64,000 bases of DNA from Balaenoptera acutorostrata (lineage: Eukaryota > Chordata > Mammalia > Artiodactyla > Balaenopteridae). The stretch lies in assembly GCF_949987535.1 (NCBI RefSeq), contig NC_080078.1, forward strand, positions 46,774,207-46,838,206, read 5' to 3'. This document shows positions 23,100 to 36,023 of this stretch, piece after piece. The translations under genes were made by a program, and so were the position numbers. The notes under the pieces are model-generated. The model searched no databases. It saw only the letters and a list, made by a program, of their open reading frames with translations, and was not told the DNA's origin. Each line of letters opens with the position of its first letter. Positions within the stretch are counted from its first letter, which is position 1.

Positions 23100-25090
23100 C
23101 ACCATATGAACCATAGTGAGTTCCTGGTTTCTTTATACTTGATGAAAGAGGCAGACTGTTGGGTAGGAAGCATGGTTCAGAGAGGAGAACAGTTAAGTAG
23201 GAGGAGGAGGAGAAAGGATGAGTGGAGATGGAAGAATTGCTGCTCGTAAACTCAGGAGACACTCTTTCTGGGAGTGAAATGGGAGCCGAGTCTGATGTGC
23301 TCTGTTAGCTCAACCTAGGGGGAAACACGGGGGAAGAGTTTGGGACGGGCTTTGACCTTGCACAAAGAATGTTGTCAGGAAGAGGAGGGTGTATGTGTGG
23401 AAGGGTAACCTGAGCTCCTCCTGCTGATCCTGGCAAACATCAGTGTTAGGTAATAAACACGCAGCTGCAGATCCAAGTTCTCTGGATGAGTCTACACCAG
23501 GATTTCCAGTTGGAAGGAAGCTCCGACAAGCAGAAAGCAGAAAACTGTACGATGAGAAAAGATGGTTGCTTATTTTCCTAAAACTGAAAAGAAAGATTCA
23601 GAGAAGTTCACTGCCTGGTGCTTGGAGTGGTCTCAAGGTCTTAACTGTCAACAGAAATGTTTGTCGCATTACATGGTTAGGATAGAGTTATTGAGTGAAT
23701 ATTTAGTAATGACTCTGCTTCAGAACGTGGTTGGCACAGACAGCATTTATGGATGGTTTAGGTAAACTGTAACAGTTTAATGGCTTTTGAAAGACTTAGA
23801 TCTTTATGAGTCTCCCAGTATCACAAAAAACATCATAAATCAAAGATCAAGCTGGGAGAAATCTTGTCTTGCAGATTCATGTTGGGTCTAAAACAGTGTC
23901 TGGGTGTGCGTGTGTGTGTTGTTTTGTGTATGCACACATGTATATGTGAGGGTTACTGTCCTTTTGGCCTGAGAAAGAAGGCTAATTTCTAAATGAAATA
24001 GAAAACTTTCCATTAAATGCTATCAATGTTTGTTAGGAAACCTTTGTCTTTGTACTTGATTAAAAAATGTTTGTCTTTGCCACTAGCTAGCCAATTTTTC
24101 TTTTCTTTTTGTTAAGGAATGCAGCAGTTCTGAAACATTCTCTGTCTCTCTTAATAAATATACCCTCCTGGGAACAGTGGTGGGAAGAATAGATGACAAC
24201 AAACATCATTAGGAATGAGGCAGGATACACTTTTTTGCTCATGGAAATCTAGCGTCAAAAACTGAGAGGCTACATCATTTTCTGAAACTTGTTGAGGGAG
24301 AATATTCCCTCAACAACACTGTGCCACAATGGATTTAAGAAACTCAGTCTCCATTTTTTAAAAGTTATTTTACTATTGCTTATTTTTATTATAACAGTGA
24401 TTATGATTTATCGAAAACAAAACTTTAAACTGTATTTTAAAATTCTTCTGGATAGGATGTGAGATTGTTTCCCAAACTATAATTTGTTGGATTAAAAATG
24501 TTTTATATATGAAAAAAATGACAAACAAAACAATTTTTTAAATAAGATTTGGTCAATTAAAATCGGAAATGCCACATGCTTCAATCTCCCCTGAGCTTCT
24601 CAATGCATGTCAGCATGTTGAAGGCTCTGAAAAGTCCTGCAATGTGGAAACCACCTGTCTAAACTTGTAGTTTCTGAAATGTTTTGGCTGCTGAATTCTT
24701 TTGTCATTCATTTACACTTATTAACATCCTAATGGATGCTATACAACTTTAAACATGGGAATATCTGAGCAAGAGCCCCTCCATGTCATGAATCTGAAGT
24801 GAATTCTTTTACATTGCCTTTCTCCAGTGTCTCTGCCCAGTCAAAATATGACCATATGCCATCCTACATGAACCACTGTCATGGTCTCTGTTTTTCAGAG
24901 AAGTCAGATCTTAAGCAGTGACAAAAGTACATATCTTCAAAATTAATACTGGAAATCCTTTAAAATGCCTTTAGAGTAGAGTATTCAGCTTTCAACTCAA
25001 ATATTAATGTATATTTGATTTCAATGCACATTAAAGTCTGAGAATCACTGGGTTAATCTGAAAGCCATTTCATGGGAAATTAGGCTGGTT
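23100..25090. other. Intron, no identified repeat
   Basis: This is about 2 kb of unique sequence with a GA-rich patch (23180-23240) and a short TG run near 23906-23930. No gene is recognised. Confidence 0.5.
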
Positions 25091-25092
25091 TA

Positions 25093-25439
25093 ATCAAAAT
25101 TACAACCACCTCACACCAGTCAGAATGGCCATCATTAGAAAGTCTACAAACAACAAATGCTGGAGAGGGTGTGGAGAAAACAGAACCCTCTTACACTGTT
25201 GGTGGGAATGTAAGCTGGTGCAGCCACTATGGAAAACAGTACGGAAGTTCCTCAAAAAACTAAAAAACTAAAACTAAAAACTAAAATCCAGCAATCCCAC
25301 TCCTGGACATATATCCAGACAAAACTGTAATTTAAAAAGATACATGCACCCCTATGTCCATAGCAGCACTATTCACAATAACTAAGACATGGAAACAACC
25401 TAAATGTCCATCAACAGATGAATAGATAAAGAAGATGTG

Positions 25440-25499
<60 letters not shown>

Positions 25500-25958
25500 G
25501 AATACTACTCAGCCATAATAATGAAATAATGCCATTTATAGCAACATGGATAGACCTAGAGATTATCATATTAAGTGAAGTAAGTCAGACAGAGAGACAA
25601 ATACCATATGATATCATCTAATACATGGAATCTAAAATATGACACAAATGAACTTATCTACAAAACAGAAACAGACTCACAGACACAGAGAACAGACTTG
25701 CGGTTGCCAAGGGCGAGGGGGCTTGGGGGAGGGATGGACTGGGAGTTTGGGGTTAGCAGATGCAAACTAGTATACAGAGAACGGATAAACAACAACGTCC
25801 TACTGTATAGCACAGGGAACTATATTCAATATCCTGTGATAAACCATAATAGAAAAGAATATAAAAAGGAATGTATGTATATGTATAACTGAATCACTTT
25901 GCTGTACAGCAGAAATTAACACAACATTGTAAATCAACTCTACTTAAATAAAAAATAA
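25093..25958 (+). mobile_element. L1 3' end (0.87 kb) with internal (TA)n(CA)n
   Basis: It starts in ORF2 (CACACCAGTCAGAATGGCCA, the Cys-rich region, AATGTCCATCAACAGATGAA) and ends in a 3' UTR with TATAGCACAGGGAACTATA and an A-rich tail. A local slippage, repeated AAAACTAAAAACT, occurs at 25255-25287. (TA)n then (CA)n at 25443-25495 replaces the usual ATATATAC. The frame is broken. Confidence 0.88.
25443..25495. repeat. (TA)n(CA)n compound microsatellite inside L1
   Basis: About 16 TA units are followed by 10 CA units. It grew from the short ATATATACA motif found at this place in other L1 copies (compare 22610-22620). Confidence 0.95.
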
Positions 25959-26288
25959 AAATCAAAGAAAATTGGACTGCTCTTAGCAGATGCTCTGGAT
26001 TTATCCAGATTGGCTAGGAATACGCCTTTTATGGGACTATCTTAAAGAGTTATTCCAAATATTATTTTTTATACTAATTAACAAGAAAGTGACAAGATAG
26101 AAAAAAATTATACTCTAAGAATAGTACATTTTTAGGAGTCAAAGTTCAACAAACATTCTTGAATATGTGTGAGTGATATTATGATTTTGATTTGTAGGCT
26201 GAAAAGACTTCGTTCATGTTTGGTGGGGTGAGTACACATCTTGGTTTCCCTGGTTCCAGTGTGATTGCTTGCCCTGGTATAATTATTA

Positions 26289-26600
26289 TTATTATTTTAA
26301 ATTTTTTTTTATTTTTAATTAATTAATTTATTTTTATATTTATTTTTGGCTGTGTTGGGTCTTCTTTCTGTGCGAGGGCTTCCTCTAGTAGCGGCAAGCG
26401 GGGGCCACTCTTCATCGCGATGCGCGGGCCTCTCACTATCACGGCCTCTCTTGTTGCGGAGCACAGGCTCCAGACGCGCAGGCTCAGTAGTTGTGGCGCA
26501 CGGGCTTAGTTGCTCTACGGCATGTGGGATCTTCCCGGACCAGGGCTTGAACCCGTGTCCCCTGCCTTGGCAAGCAGACTCTCAACCACTGCGCCACCAT
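26289..26600 (-). mobile_element. CHR-type SINE, head trimmed
   Basis: A perfect 18-bp target duplication, GCCCTGGTATAATTATTA, lies at 26271-26288 and 26601-26618. The head stops at CGCCACCAT, so the first ~10 bases of the tRNA-like end (complement of AGGGAAGCCC) are missing, which shows a truncated insertion. The tail is the T/A-rich stretch 26289-26345. Confidence 0.95.
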
Positions 26601-26619
26601 GCCCTGGTATAATTATTAA

Positions 26620-27150
26620 TAGCACCCTCATCACTCTCAAAAGTGTGCTTGCTTTAAAGATGTATGATTACTCTTATTAGGCCACGCTGACAAAAGCATC
26701 CTAAAATGTGGATATATGGACCTTCCATTCTAGGTCTTTTCTATAAGAGAATAAAATGCAAAGCAGGTAGAAGGAGCTATAGAAGGAACAAAAGGAATGT
26801 CTATGTGTGGTATTCAAGCCAGGCTACCCAGCTATCAAATCCTTGGTGAATGGGGGCCAGACAGAGAGTTCTGAAGTGCTCCTGCTTGTCTGTATAGTTT
26901 ACTCCAGTTGTTTTCACTATTCAACTGGTCTCTGCCAGTATGATGTACCAGAGCGTGTTCACCTTGATGGGCAGCCACTGGGCCACATCTGTTGCTAAAT
27001 ATTTTGAATATCAACTGTGATCGAGCTTCTTTAACTTTATACATGTCAATAGATTTGGTGATGATTCAATGAGACATAGGAGTCCTGTTTGGAGTAGTTA
27101 AAATTCTAAAGCCAACACATATATTTAACAACAATAATTGTAAAAAAATA
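26620..27150. other. Intron, no identified feature
   Basis: This is unique sequence, and the short frames on both strands lack recognisable domains. Confidence 0.5.
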
Positions 27151-27345
27151 ATGTTGTCAGCACCTGCTGAAAATTTACTATGTTTGAGCAGCTGTTACAA
27201 GCATTTTCACTTTTCACGACCCTGTGATATAAATATTATTATTATCCCCACTTTACAAAGGAGAAAACTGAGGCACAACCTAAAAAAGTTGGCCACACAG
27301 TGGTGATGTGAAACCAGAATAAACTGAGGCTCATAAAGGGTACAT
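27150..27345 (-). repeat. MIR SINE
   Basis: The complement of the MIR core: ATTATTATTATCCCCACTTT, GAGAAAACTGAGGCACAACC, CACACAGTGGTGA. Confidence 0.8.
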
Positions 27346-27349
27346 GACT

Positions 27350-28165
27350 TGCCCCAAAGAACTTAAAAACTAGGCCGGTGAATCTGAAAATAGATTACAG
27401 GACTCTTTGTCTTAATTCAGACCCATTAGGACCAACAGTTAGATCCTACTGTGTGTTGGACAAGGGTTACTATCCCACTCAGTTGATTTCCATAACCTAG
27501 TCTGGGATGATTTTCTTTCCAAGCCTCACTCACCAGATCTTTAGAAATATGCCCAAGAGATCATATAACTGAATTGACTGCTGCAAATATGTAATTACAG
27601 TAACAATTTGTAAGGAAAAAAATATATATGTGAAAATGTGATCAGACAGCAACTGCTATTGCCTTCCAATTGCTATATATATGTTACTCTATGTATATTA
27701 AAATATATGTATATTTTAAACTATACTAAATGGGAGGTAAATATAATTTTAATACTAAAAAGTAGATAAATGATTTTTATCTACTTCCACCTATTTAATC
27801 CGATTTTAAACATATTTAATCAAAGCATTTGAAAAGCTTATCCAAAAAGCCTTACCATAAATTAAGCATAAATAACTAGCCTCAGCCACTGGAAATAATC
27901 TATATACATTCATCATTTAGAAGAAGTTAATTTTGTTCTCTTATAGCGTAAGAATATCCAAATCTGAAAGTGAACAAATAGGGTAGTCTCTGGCTCAAAT
28001 TTACATTTGTGTTTTTACAGCATAACATTTTGGGGAAAATTCACTTCTGAAATAGGAGAATTCTGAAAGGGAATTTCATCTAATATGAGCCTTAAAAATA
28101 GTAATACGTATTTTGGGACAGTGGCCACGACATTAGGAGAATTATAAGTGGCACATTTTTTATGA
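27350..28165. other. Intron, AT-rich, no identified repeat
   Basis: It contains an exact 22-bp AT palindrome at 27698-27719 (TTAAAATATA-TG-TATATTTTAA). Nothing else is recognised. Confidence 0.5.
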
Positions 28166-28169
28166 TGGG

Positions 28170-28400
28170 TTCTATATCCAATACTGAGGACTAACTATGC
28201 ACAAGTCACTGTGTTGGTCTTGAAACATGAAAATGAATGCGATTTGGTATCTGATTTCAAGACATTTACATTCTAGTCAGTTGGATATGTCATGTATATA
28301 ATATTGATACAAGGCACATGATAATTTTTAAACACATTTATAAGGAGCAGTAGAAAAGACAGTTCACTATTGTATGGGATGAAATGTAATAAGGAGGGGA
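28170..28400 (-). repeat. L2 3' region remnant
   Basis: ACAAGTCACTGTGTTGGTCT..GACATTTACATTCTAGTC..ACAAGGCACATGATAA fits the minus-orientation L2 3' end. It is diverged. Confidence 0.45.
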
Positions 28401-28492
28401 GAAATCAAGAAAGATGAAAATGTGCATCCCCCCACCAACCACCCCACATTATCTAGTATAATTCCTGTCCTTGAAATGTTGGCTCAGTTAAT

Positions 28493-28555
28493 TTGATGGA
28501 AGGAGGGGAGGGAGAAAGGGAGGGAGGGGAGGAGGAAGAGAGGAAGGGAAAAATG
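28493..28555. repeat. GA-rich low-complexity stretch
   Basis: Purine-only (GGGA/GGAA) repeats cover about 60 bp. Confidence 0.9.
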
Positions 28556-29019
28556 ACGTAAAAGACTGATGTAAAGGTAAGATATTGGAAGTGAATCTTG
28601 AATAAACAGATGTGGCAGAATGATGGCCAAACACTGTAGGCCAGTGGTGTTTGGGAGATGACAAACACGTGAGTTGGGCTACAGAGTAGGGTACATGTGG
28701 GGTATGAGGAAGTATGGAAGCAGACCATACAGAAAGGGGTTTGGGCTTTATACCTGGTGGGTTATATAGTTGGAAGTTTCTGTGTAGTCATTTCTTTGTA
28801 AGACTCTCACTATGGGTTAGAGTCAAGGCTATAATATGGACCAAGTAGGCCGGTCTCTTCTGTTGCCTCAGTCTTACTGCTCTGCTGGCTTCTCTTGGGT
28901 CTCAGCTTTCCCATGCTGCCCTCTCACTGCATCCTAGCCCCCTCAGGCAAGGAATATCCCTTGCTCCAGAAGCATGATTTGGTGGGATGGAAAGAGCATG
29001 GTTGGAGCAGTATAATGGG

Positions 29020-29190
29020 AAGAGCATGATGGGAAGCAGTACGGTAGGATGGAAAAAGCATGGTTCAGGCAGACTTGGTTTCCAAATTCTGATTCTACCT
29101 TTTGGATAACTGGACAAGTTTCTCAAGCTTTCTGAGCCTCAATTACCTGCAAAACTGGGATAATAATACTGACCTTTTAAAAGTAATGAG
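29020..29190 (+). repeat. MIR SINE
   Basis: TGGAAAAAGCATGGTTCAGG..TGGTTTCCAAATTCTGATTC, GAGCCTCAATTACCTG and GGGATAATAATACTGACC follow MIR order. Just before it (28980-29040), AGCATG..GGGA units recur as an imperfect duplication. Confidence 0.6.
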
Positions 29191-29194
29191 CTAT

Positions 29195-30175
29195 TACTTT
29201 ATACCCATTGAACTGGCAAAAATTAGAAATAACAAAAATAATGATTGCTGATGGAAATACGAATTGTTATAGTCTTTTGGGAAAGCAGTTTGGCAGTATC
29301 TGTTAAAAACACATACTTCTCAAAGCAGAACTCACACTTTTGGAATCTTTCCATGCAAATAAAAGCACTGCTTGTAAAGATATATGGGAAAAGACATCTA
29401 TTGCAGCATTGTTTGTATGGCAATAAAGTGGGAAGAAAGTGCTTGCTCATCATAGGATAATGGTTGAATAAATTATAGTGCATCCAAGCTATGGCATATC
29501 ATTTGAGCTTTAAAATGGATAAATTAGATCTACACAAATGACTTGGAGGGATTTCCACAAAGTTTTGCTGTCTGTTAACAACAAGTGCATAGAATATGAT
29601 ACTGTTTTTATAAAATAAACACATACATTTAACAATGGCTAAAAATTTTGTGCCTCTTACTGTGTATCAGACACTCCTTGACATGTTTAAGGGGATTGAC
29701 TTGTTTTAATGTTCAGTATCCTGTGATGGAGGTGTTATTATCATCCCCATTTCATGTATGAGGAAACTGAGGTGCACAGAGACCAAGTAATTTGCCCAAG
29801 GTCACACAGGTCAGAGGAGAGCTGGAATCTGGACCCCGGAAGTTGAGATCAGAGACCAGATTCTTAATCAGTGTGTTTTACTCTCTGAATAACTGGAAGG
29901 TGGGAAGTAAACAAACAAGATAAAAGGGAAATTACATTAAAGTCATGCATCATATGATGAGTTTATATACAATTTTATGTGGGTGTGTATATTCAGAAAG
30001 TGATGCATGAAGGAATGGTCCCCAAAATGCGGATGGTAGTTATCTCAGGGAGCTGTGATTGCACATCTGTTTTTATTCTATTCCTTATATGCCCTTTAAT
30101 TATTTGAATTTCCTACAATGAACATATATTATTTAAAGAATCAAAAAAGGGAATAAACTCTATTCATTGTAGAAA
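29195..30175 (+). repeat. Very old L1 3' end, interrupted by MIR
   Basis: CATTGAACTGGCAAAAATTA, GAAAGCAGTTTGGCAGTATC, CATCTATTGCAGCATTGTTT and TGGTTGAATAAATTATAGTG belong to an L1M-type 3' region. It resumes at about 29935 (ATACAATTTTATGTGGGTGT..TTACAATGAACATATA) after the MIR at 29655-29885. Confidence 0.65.
29655..29885 (-). repeat. MIR SINE inserted in old L1
   Basis: ATTATCATCCCCATTTCATG, TGAGGAAACTGAGGTGCACA and TTGCCCAAGGTCACACAGG are the complement of the MIR core and flank. L1 sequence lies on both sides. Confidence 0.88.
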
Positions 30176-30679
30176 AAAAAGAGATTTGTATGCATTTTTA
30201 AATTTATTTGGGTTTTCTTACAGGAATTATCATGAACATCTACAAAGTTAAAAGCATGTTCCTGGCCAGTATAGAATTTAAAACTGAAACCAAAGAAACG
30301 ACTCAAAATGGAAATTGGGTAAGTAAATTATGGTCTTTTGCTTATTGGAATATATAATTAAATAATATTAGACTATCAAAAGACATGGAAAATATTTTGC
30401 AATCTATTGCTATATTTAAAAGACAATTTCAAACTAGTATACATTGCAGAATACCCTAAAAAAACTTCACATATATATGTGGTAGTTTAGAAAAAGTCTG
30501 GAAGTTTATATACCAGCATACTACATATGTTTATTTCTGGGGATTGAGATTATGAGTGATATTTTTCATTTCTTCTTTTGCTTATTTTTTCATTTAATAA
30601 ACACACATTACTTTTAAAATAAGAAAATAAATGTAAGCAATAAAAATATCTTAATATTTTCCCTAGTAAATCAACGAAA

Positions 30680-31090
30680 AATCAAGATCTCATCCTGAGG
30701 AACTGATCATAGATACACACCCAGATTTATCTAAAATGTATATACTGCATTTCTCTATTATTTATAATAGAGAGAAAAACTGTAAGTAACTAAATAATCT
30801 AACATTAGGACACTGGTTATGTAAATTGTGGGACAACCATATGATGAAATATTATGCCTCCAATAAAAAGCATGCCTTTGAGAAATTTTTAAAGACATGG
30901 GAAAATATTCATGGTATATTGCTAACTGAAAAAATAGAAGACTTTCTGTTTTTTTTTTTTACAGTTTAAACCTTAAAGGGAAAATCATTATATGCTTTTG
31001 CATTTTATATTTTTCTGCATTTAAAAATACTTTACAATAAATATGCATTATCCTTACAAGTAGAAAAATAAACGTTATATTAAAATAGAA
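30680..31090 (+). repeat. Very old L1 3' end (second copy)
   Basis: TTCTCTATTATTTATAATAG, GGTTATGTAAATTGTGGGAC and CATATGATGAAATATTATGC match the same L1M-type 3' region as 29195-30175. Together they form a partial tandem arrangement around the unique stretch 30180-30680. Confidence 0.55.
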
Positions 31091-31099
31091 TCAAATACT

Positions 31100-34000
31100 A
31101 TCGTTTTTGAGGATTATGTAAGATCATGCAAGTATTAGCCATGGTAATCAACACTGATAAAGTAGCTCTCCTCTCCCCACCCGCCACGGACACCTTTCTC
31201 TCTCTCCTTCCTGACTCTCAGGTTACCTTTTTGTGAAATGAAAAATAGATTGTACAGAAACATAAAGCACTGAGTAGAGCACACACTCCATATATCATAG
31301 TCCTTTCCCCTTCACTGAACTACCAGAGGGCAGCGGCTCTCATTCCACATTTCAGACTCTTACCATCCAAGACTGATAGCCCTGGGTGTCACGGCGTATC
31401 CAGACACTGCATCAGTGCAGATCTAGGACAGGGGACAGCTCTCTCCCACGGTGGTGGGTAGCGGGGAGAATGCTTAGTAGGGTGATAATGGATTTCTAGA
31501 ATAGGGAAAGGACTAAGAAGAATCCTACTAGGGAAGCCTGAGGGAAATTTCATAGGTGGCCCAATGTTTTGTTTCTCTCCAACGATTTAGATAAGGAATA
31601 GAATAGAATCTTCTGGAGTCGACACCCCTGGCCCAGGCTTACAGCTACCCGTGGTTGGGAGCATTTATGCTCAGCTCTTGCACATTCCTGAATCTGATTC
31701 CTCATACATAGCCCCATCCTTTCTTTGCTGTCCTCTTTGGCAAGGCTGACTCTTGCTGGAGCTTTCCCCCTATCCTACAGAAATTTTGACCTCTAGGAGG
31801 CCTGAAACTAGATTAAGGGTTAATATGTCCTTTGCCAAGTGACATCCCACTTTGTATACAGCAGACAGCAATGCCATGACTTACGCCGAGCTCCAAAGGA
31901 ATACTAGCTCGGGTGTGCACGCACCTGAGTATTAGTTGATTTTGTTAATATTAATGAGCATATGATTTGGTCTAGTTGCCCTTCAAATTCAAATTAGGCA
32001 CTGATTAAATAATAAGACAGCAGAATCAGGATGTGTTTAAACAGCACTCCCCCCGCCCCCGGAAGGTGCCTTGGTCTTGGGTGTGAGTGAGGATGAGCTA
32101 TTAAGAGTGTTGAGATAACAGAACAGAGAGTTTTCCTTGAATTAAGCAGACTGACTATATCTTAAATAATGATGATAATAAAAAATAATTATAACTTTGC
32201 AGCAGTTTCAACCAGAATACTTGATATTCCTAATACAAATTTTACTCCTGGGTTTATAGCCTCTCCATCTGATTGCCTCTATATTTGTTAACTTAAATAG
32301 CCTTCACATTTGTACTCCTGGGTTTGTTTTTAAGGATTTAAAGTGTAAACTACCATTAAAGCAATAATTGGAATATTTTTACCAGTAGAGAAAGAAATCT
32401 CTCAATAGATAAGTGTATGCCCTATTTTATAAAGGACCTCAGAGCTCCCATCAACCAACAGATATTTTCTCAGGTTTCTTTGCCTTGGAGTTCATTTCTA
32501 TTCAGTTCCGGCTGCTGCATCCCTGGCATGCACCCCTTGTGTGGATGAATTATTCATCGGCATTCCTCCTCCTCACATCTCCTCCACCCAGCTCAACTCC
32601 TGCCCACCCGAAGGCTGTGATGAGTCATTGGGAACAGGTGTCCTCCGTCTGGAGCTCACAATCTAGCTCTTGATCCATAAGCCAATCAGTTGTACCTCCT
32701 TCTGTTAGCAGCTTGCACTGTTAGCTGTTATGTGGGGTAAATGGGCAATAAACATCCATTCTTGGTACCCAGTGGGAAATATGTCTAGAACATTTGAACA
32801 AAATCGCTGGCCTAGAAGACACCCCAAAAGACACTTCCTCTTGAAATTCTTCAACTTTCACATATCTGTTTTAATTTTTTAAAAATCTTATCTCCCAAAC
32901 CAAGTGACATTAGCCAGCTCATTTTTTCTTTTGTTTTTAGTCCTTGTACTCTAGAAGACACCAGTTTCCTGTGGGAGCCAAAATTATAACAAATATAAAG
33001 CCAGCCAACCAACAAGCAAAGCTGAAAATAACTAATGAGGCTCAAAATCTTTGGGAATTATATTGGAAAGAATACTAAAAAAAGGCTAGTCCATAATATT
33101 GGTGATTCCAAGACTTAAGAAGAAGATGCTGGGTCAGGAGCAAAGCCTGGAAACAAAGACAAGAGAGCAAGGGCCCCTTGAAGAACTTTGGTCAGCAAAA
33201 ATATTCTGCACTTAAACTGGAGAGTGTAATAAGCATTTTTATAATCAGCCTTATAGCTGTAGAGCTCATAAATAGCCCAGATGTCACCAAGGAGATATAT
33301 TTCTGCATGAAACTTATAATGGTGAATGTTTGAAATGAATTCTCAACATATATGAATGCCTTTTAACCTCATCATGACCTCAATCTCGGAGGCTCTCAAT
33401 GGCAAATTCATTTATTTTTCATTCTAAGCTATGTATCTATCAATCAAGCTATGTATCTATCTCCACACTTGCAGTTCTGTAAGCAGTAGATGCTTGGCCT
33501 AAGTGTTGTAGTGATAATCAGTTAAAATAGTGGTCTTCTGTACATGCTATTTCAGAAGGAATAGGCAAAAATCATAACCTGTATATTCTATTTTTAATGG
33601 AAACTGGATCACTTGTTAATGTGGATTTCAAAATTCTTTTCCTTAGATCCAGAGGTTAATGGCTATTAATAATTTATTTTGGTAAAAATCCCTAAAACTT
33701 CACATTTTGTCTTATTAGGAAATTGCATTTGTGATATGTGACAGAACTCATTGGAGTTACCACCATTAAAAGTTCCATGTAAAAAAACAAAACAAAACAT
33801 CTAAAAGTGTTCCGAGAAATTGATCCTGGAATGAGCAATTAATGGTGTGAGATCCTAAAAGCATGAAGAAACACCACAAACAGTGTGTTTCTATAAGGGT
33901 GTGATATCTCCAAACCAAACAACTCTATAGGAAAAATCTCAGTTTGAAGCACTTAAATTAGATTATTTCTTCTGTTTCCTAAACTCTGCCATTCCACTTC

Positions 34001-34740
34001 AGGACACTGAAAAATTTGTATCACAGCCTAAATGATTATGATGTCCGAATTTATTTGCTTAGGATAAACACCACTCTTTGTCTTTTACTCAGGTTTATTT
34101 CTCTCTCTAAGATGACCTAGAGTTAATTATGAGAACCTAGGTGATCTAACATGGTTTACATTTTTAGATATTCCAAAGAATTTTAAAACCAGGGATGTCA
34201 GAACACATATCTGAGTAGTATGAAGGGAAGTGCCAAGGGATTCAGTAAAAAAGTGACAATGAACTAGAAAAAGACCACCAAAAGCAACAGTATGGTGGAT
34301 GCTGTGTTGGGCCACCCACATCCTCCTTCAGGAAGGAAGAGCTCACTCTCCCAGTTGCAGGCAGCCCTCATCCCTCTCAAGCTTCCAGGATCACCCCAGC
34401 AGAAGAGAGTTGCTTCATCCAAGGCCACACCCCTTCCCAAGGCAGCCAATGACAGGTGACTTATCAAATGGGAGGTTTTAATAGCCAGACTCTCTCATCC
34501 CAACTGGACATCTCAGAATGGTCATGTCATCTTCAGACCATGTGGCTTCTGTTGAGAAGGCCTTGTAGTTCAGTTTCTCCCTTTACCCAGTTCTGCATTC
34601 TTCCCTTTCCTTTCACAGGTGTTGATCCCAAGAGCTCCCCCTAATAAATGTCAGCTCCCTAATCTCCATCACAGAGTCTGTTTCCTGGGGAGCCCAGTCT
34701 GCATAGGTACCAAGTAAACAGTTTGAGCAATGGACGTGTA
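31100..34740. other. Intron, largely unique
   Basis: This is 3.6 kb with no clear repeat apart from a 20-bp duplication at 33426-33463 and a weak possible relative of the 15.3-kb repeat at 34440-34710. No gene is recognised. Confidence 0.5.
33426..33463. repeat. 20-bp tandem duplication
   Basis: AAGCTATGTATCTATCAATC is followed immediately by AAGCTATGTATCTATC, a near-exact second unit. Confidence 0.9.
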
Positions 34741-34744
34741 TTAT

Positions 34745-34960
34745 TGTATTCTGAGAGGTAAATACAGTTACTGTTCCCATTCTACAGAGGAGAAAAGTGA
34801 AGCACAAAGAAGTTAGTTACTTGTCATTACTTGTTAATTCCTTGTTCAGTACTTGAATTCCTTGTCAAAGATTACATACATTTCCAGTGGTAGAGACAGG
34901 ATTTAAGCCTCAACCATCTGGTCCCAGAGTTCACAATCTTAGCAACTACCCTCCCTACAC
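34745..34960 (-). repeat. MIR SINE
   Basis: CTGTTCCCATTCTACAGAGG, AGTGAAGCACAAAGAAGTTA and GAGACAGGATTTAAGCC follow the complement of MIR, with a TTGTTAATTCC-type local duplication in the middle. Confidence 0.7.
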
Positions 34961-35271
34961 AGGGCACCTCATTTAGAAAAACCGTTTACAGGCAACATGA
35001 AATTAAATGAATGATGCAAACAGTTGACTCTTATTTTTAAGACCACTTTGATTTTCTAAACATTGATTCCAGGAGTAGCTAATATCAATCTTAAGTATGG
35101 ATATATTTTCATGTCACTCCAAACTGAAGAAATGCATTCAGCGTGTTTATCTAAAAGTTCCAAGTATATCACATGGTTTACCAGATGTCCATTTGTACAA
35201 ATGTAACAATCTCGTCTACCATTCCAGAAGGGTTTTTAGTAGTTATCAATGACAGATATAAAATAATATTA

Positions 35272-35316
<45 letters not shown>

Positions 35317-35954
35317 ACAGTTAATCAGGAGGGAAAGAAAATAAGTGATGATTTCATTTTCCTTTAGACAATATATATCTTTAAAACTCTATTATCTGCA
35401 CATGAATGTCCCCACTATTTCTCCCTCAAATTTTCTCCTAGAACCAACATAAATTTTTCTTTTACTTTTTTATTCTTCTAAAGATACTTGGGTCAGCAAC
35501 ATTTTCTCATAGTAACTGCCCATAGAATGAGGAATGATGTTCTTGCCGAAGATTTATTTTCAAGGATGCCTTTCAAACATTTCTTCTTTCTTATTCTGTC
35601 TAGATAATGGAGCTCTCTGGTAGACGGTTCTCAAATGAAGCCATTCCTGACAAGTAGCTGTAAACAGCCTAATTCTGGTGTTTCAAATAAACGTCTTCTT
35701 TAAACGTAATTTCTCCAATCATTCTATTGTTTCATGAACAGTTACTTTACAGAGGAACAAATGTAAATGGAGATATAAATTCTGAAAATGGTAGGTATGG
35801 AATAAAACAGAGGGGGTTGGATATTTGTGTTGGAAATAGAGATGCTTAAAGAGAATTGGATAGATTTGCACACTGCTTCATTTTCCCATACAAATAAAAC
35901 CCAAACGGTTTTCTAAGAGTTTGTGATTTTTAGATGTAGTAAGTGGCCTCATAC
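34961..35954. other. Intron with (TG)n microsatellite
   Basis: This is unique sequence downstream (in gene sense) of the 36-kb exon. It contains (TG)20 at 35276-35315 and nothing else recognised. Confidence 0.5.
35276..35315. repeat. (TG)20 microsatellite
   Basis: This is an uninterrupted TG run of 40 bp. Confidence 0.97.
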
Positions 35955-36023
35955 CTTCATCTTTACAGACTTCAGCTGCCTCTTCTGAAGAAGGACTGGG
36001 CACGGTGGCAGCGCTGACACCAC
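35955..36023 (-). CDS. MACROD2: MACROD2 exon, disordered C-terminal tail (second)
   Basis: This is a 69-nt minus-strand exon. The acceptor is TTTCTCTTTCTGCCTTATAG and the donor GAAG|gtatga. It is phase 1-1: leading GT completes a Gly codon with the G left by the 40.6-kb exon, and the final G passes on to the exon at 8.9 kb to give Asp. It encodes GVSAATVPSPSSEEAAEVCKDE with no stop. The human tail, as I recall it, reads GVNTVTVPGPASEEAVEDCKDE, so order and length agree exactly. The segment is Ser/Pro- then Glu-rich and predicted to be unstructured. The neighbouring introns are 4,557 bp (upstream) and 26,993 bp (downstream). This is the best-conserved of the three exons and anchors the gene assignment. 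Confidence 0.93.

Noticed and set aside
27698..27719. 22-bp AT palindrome as a cruciform or site
   Set aside because: It lies in very AT-rich DNA, where such palindromes arise often by chance.
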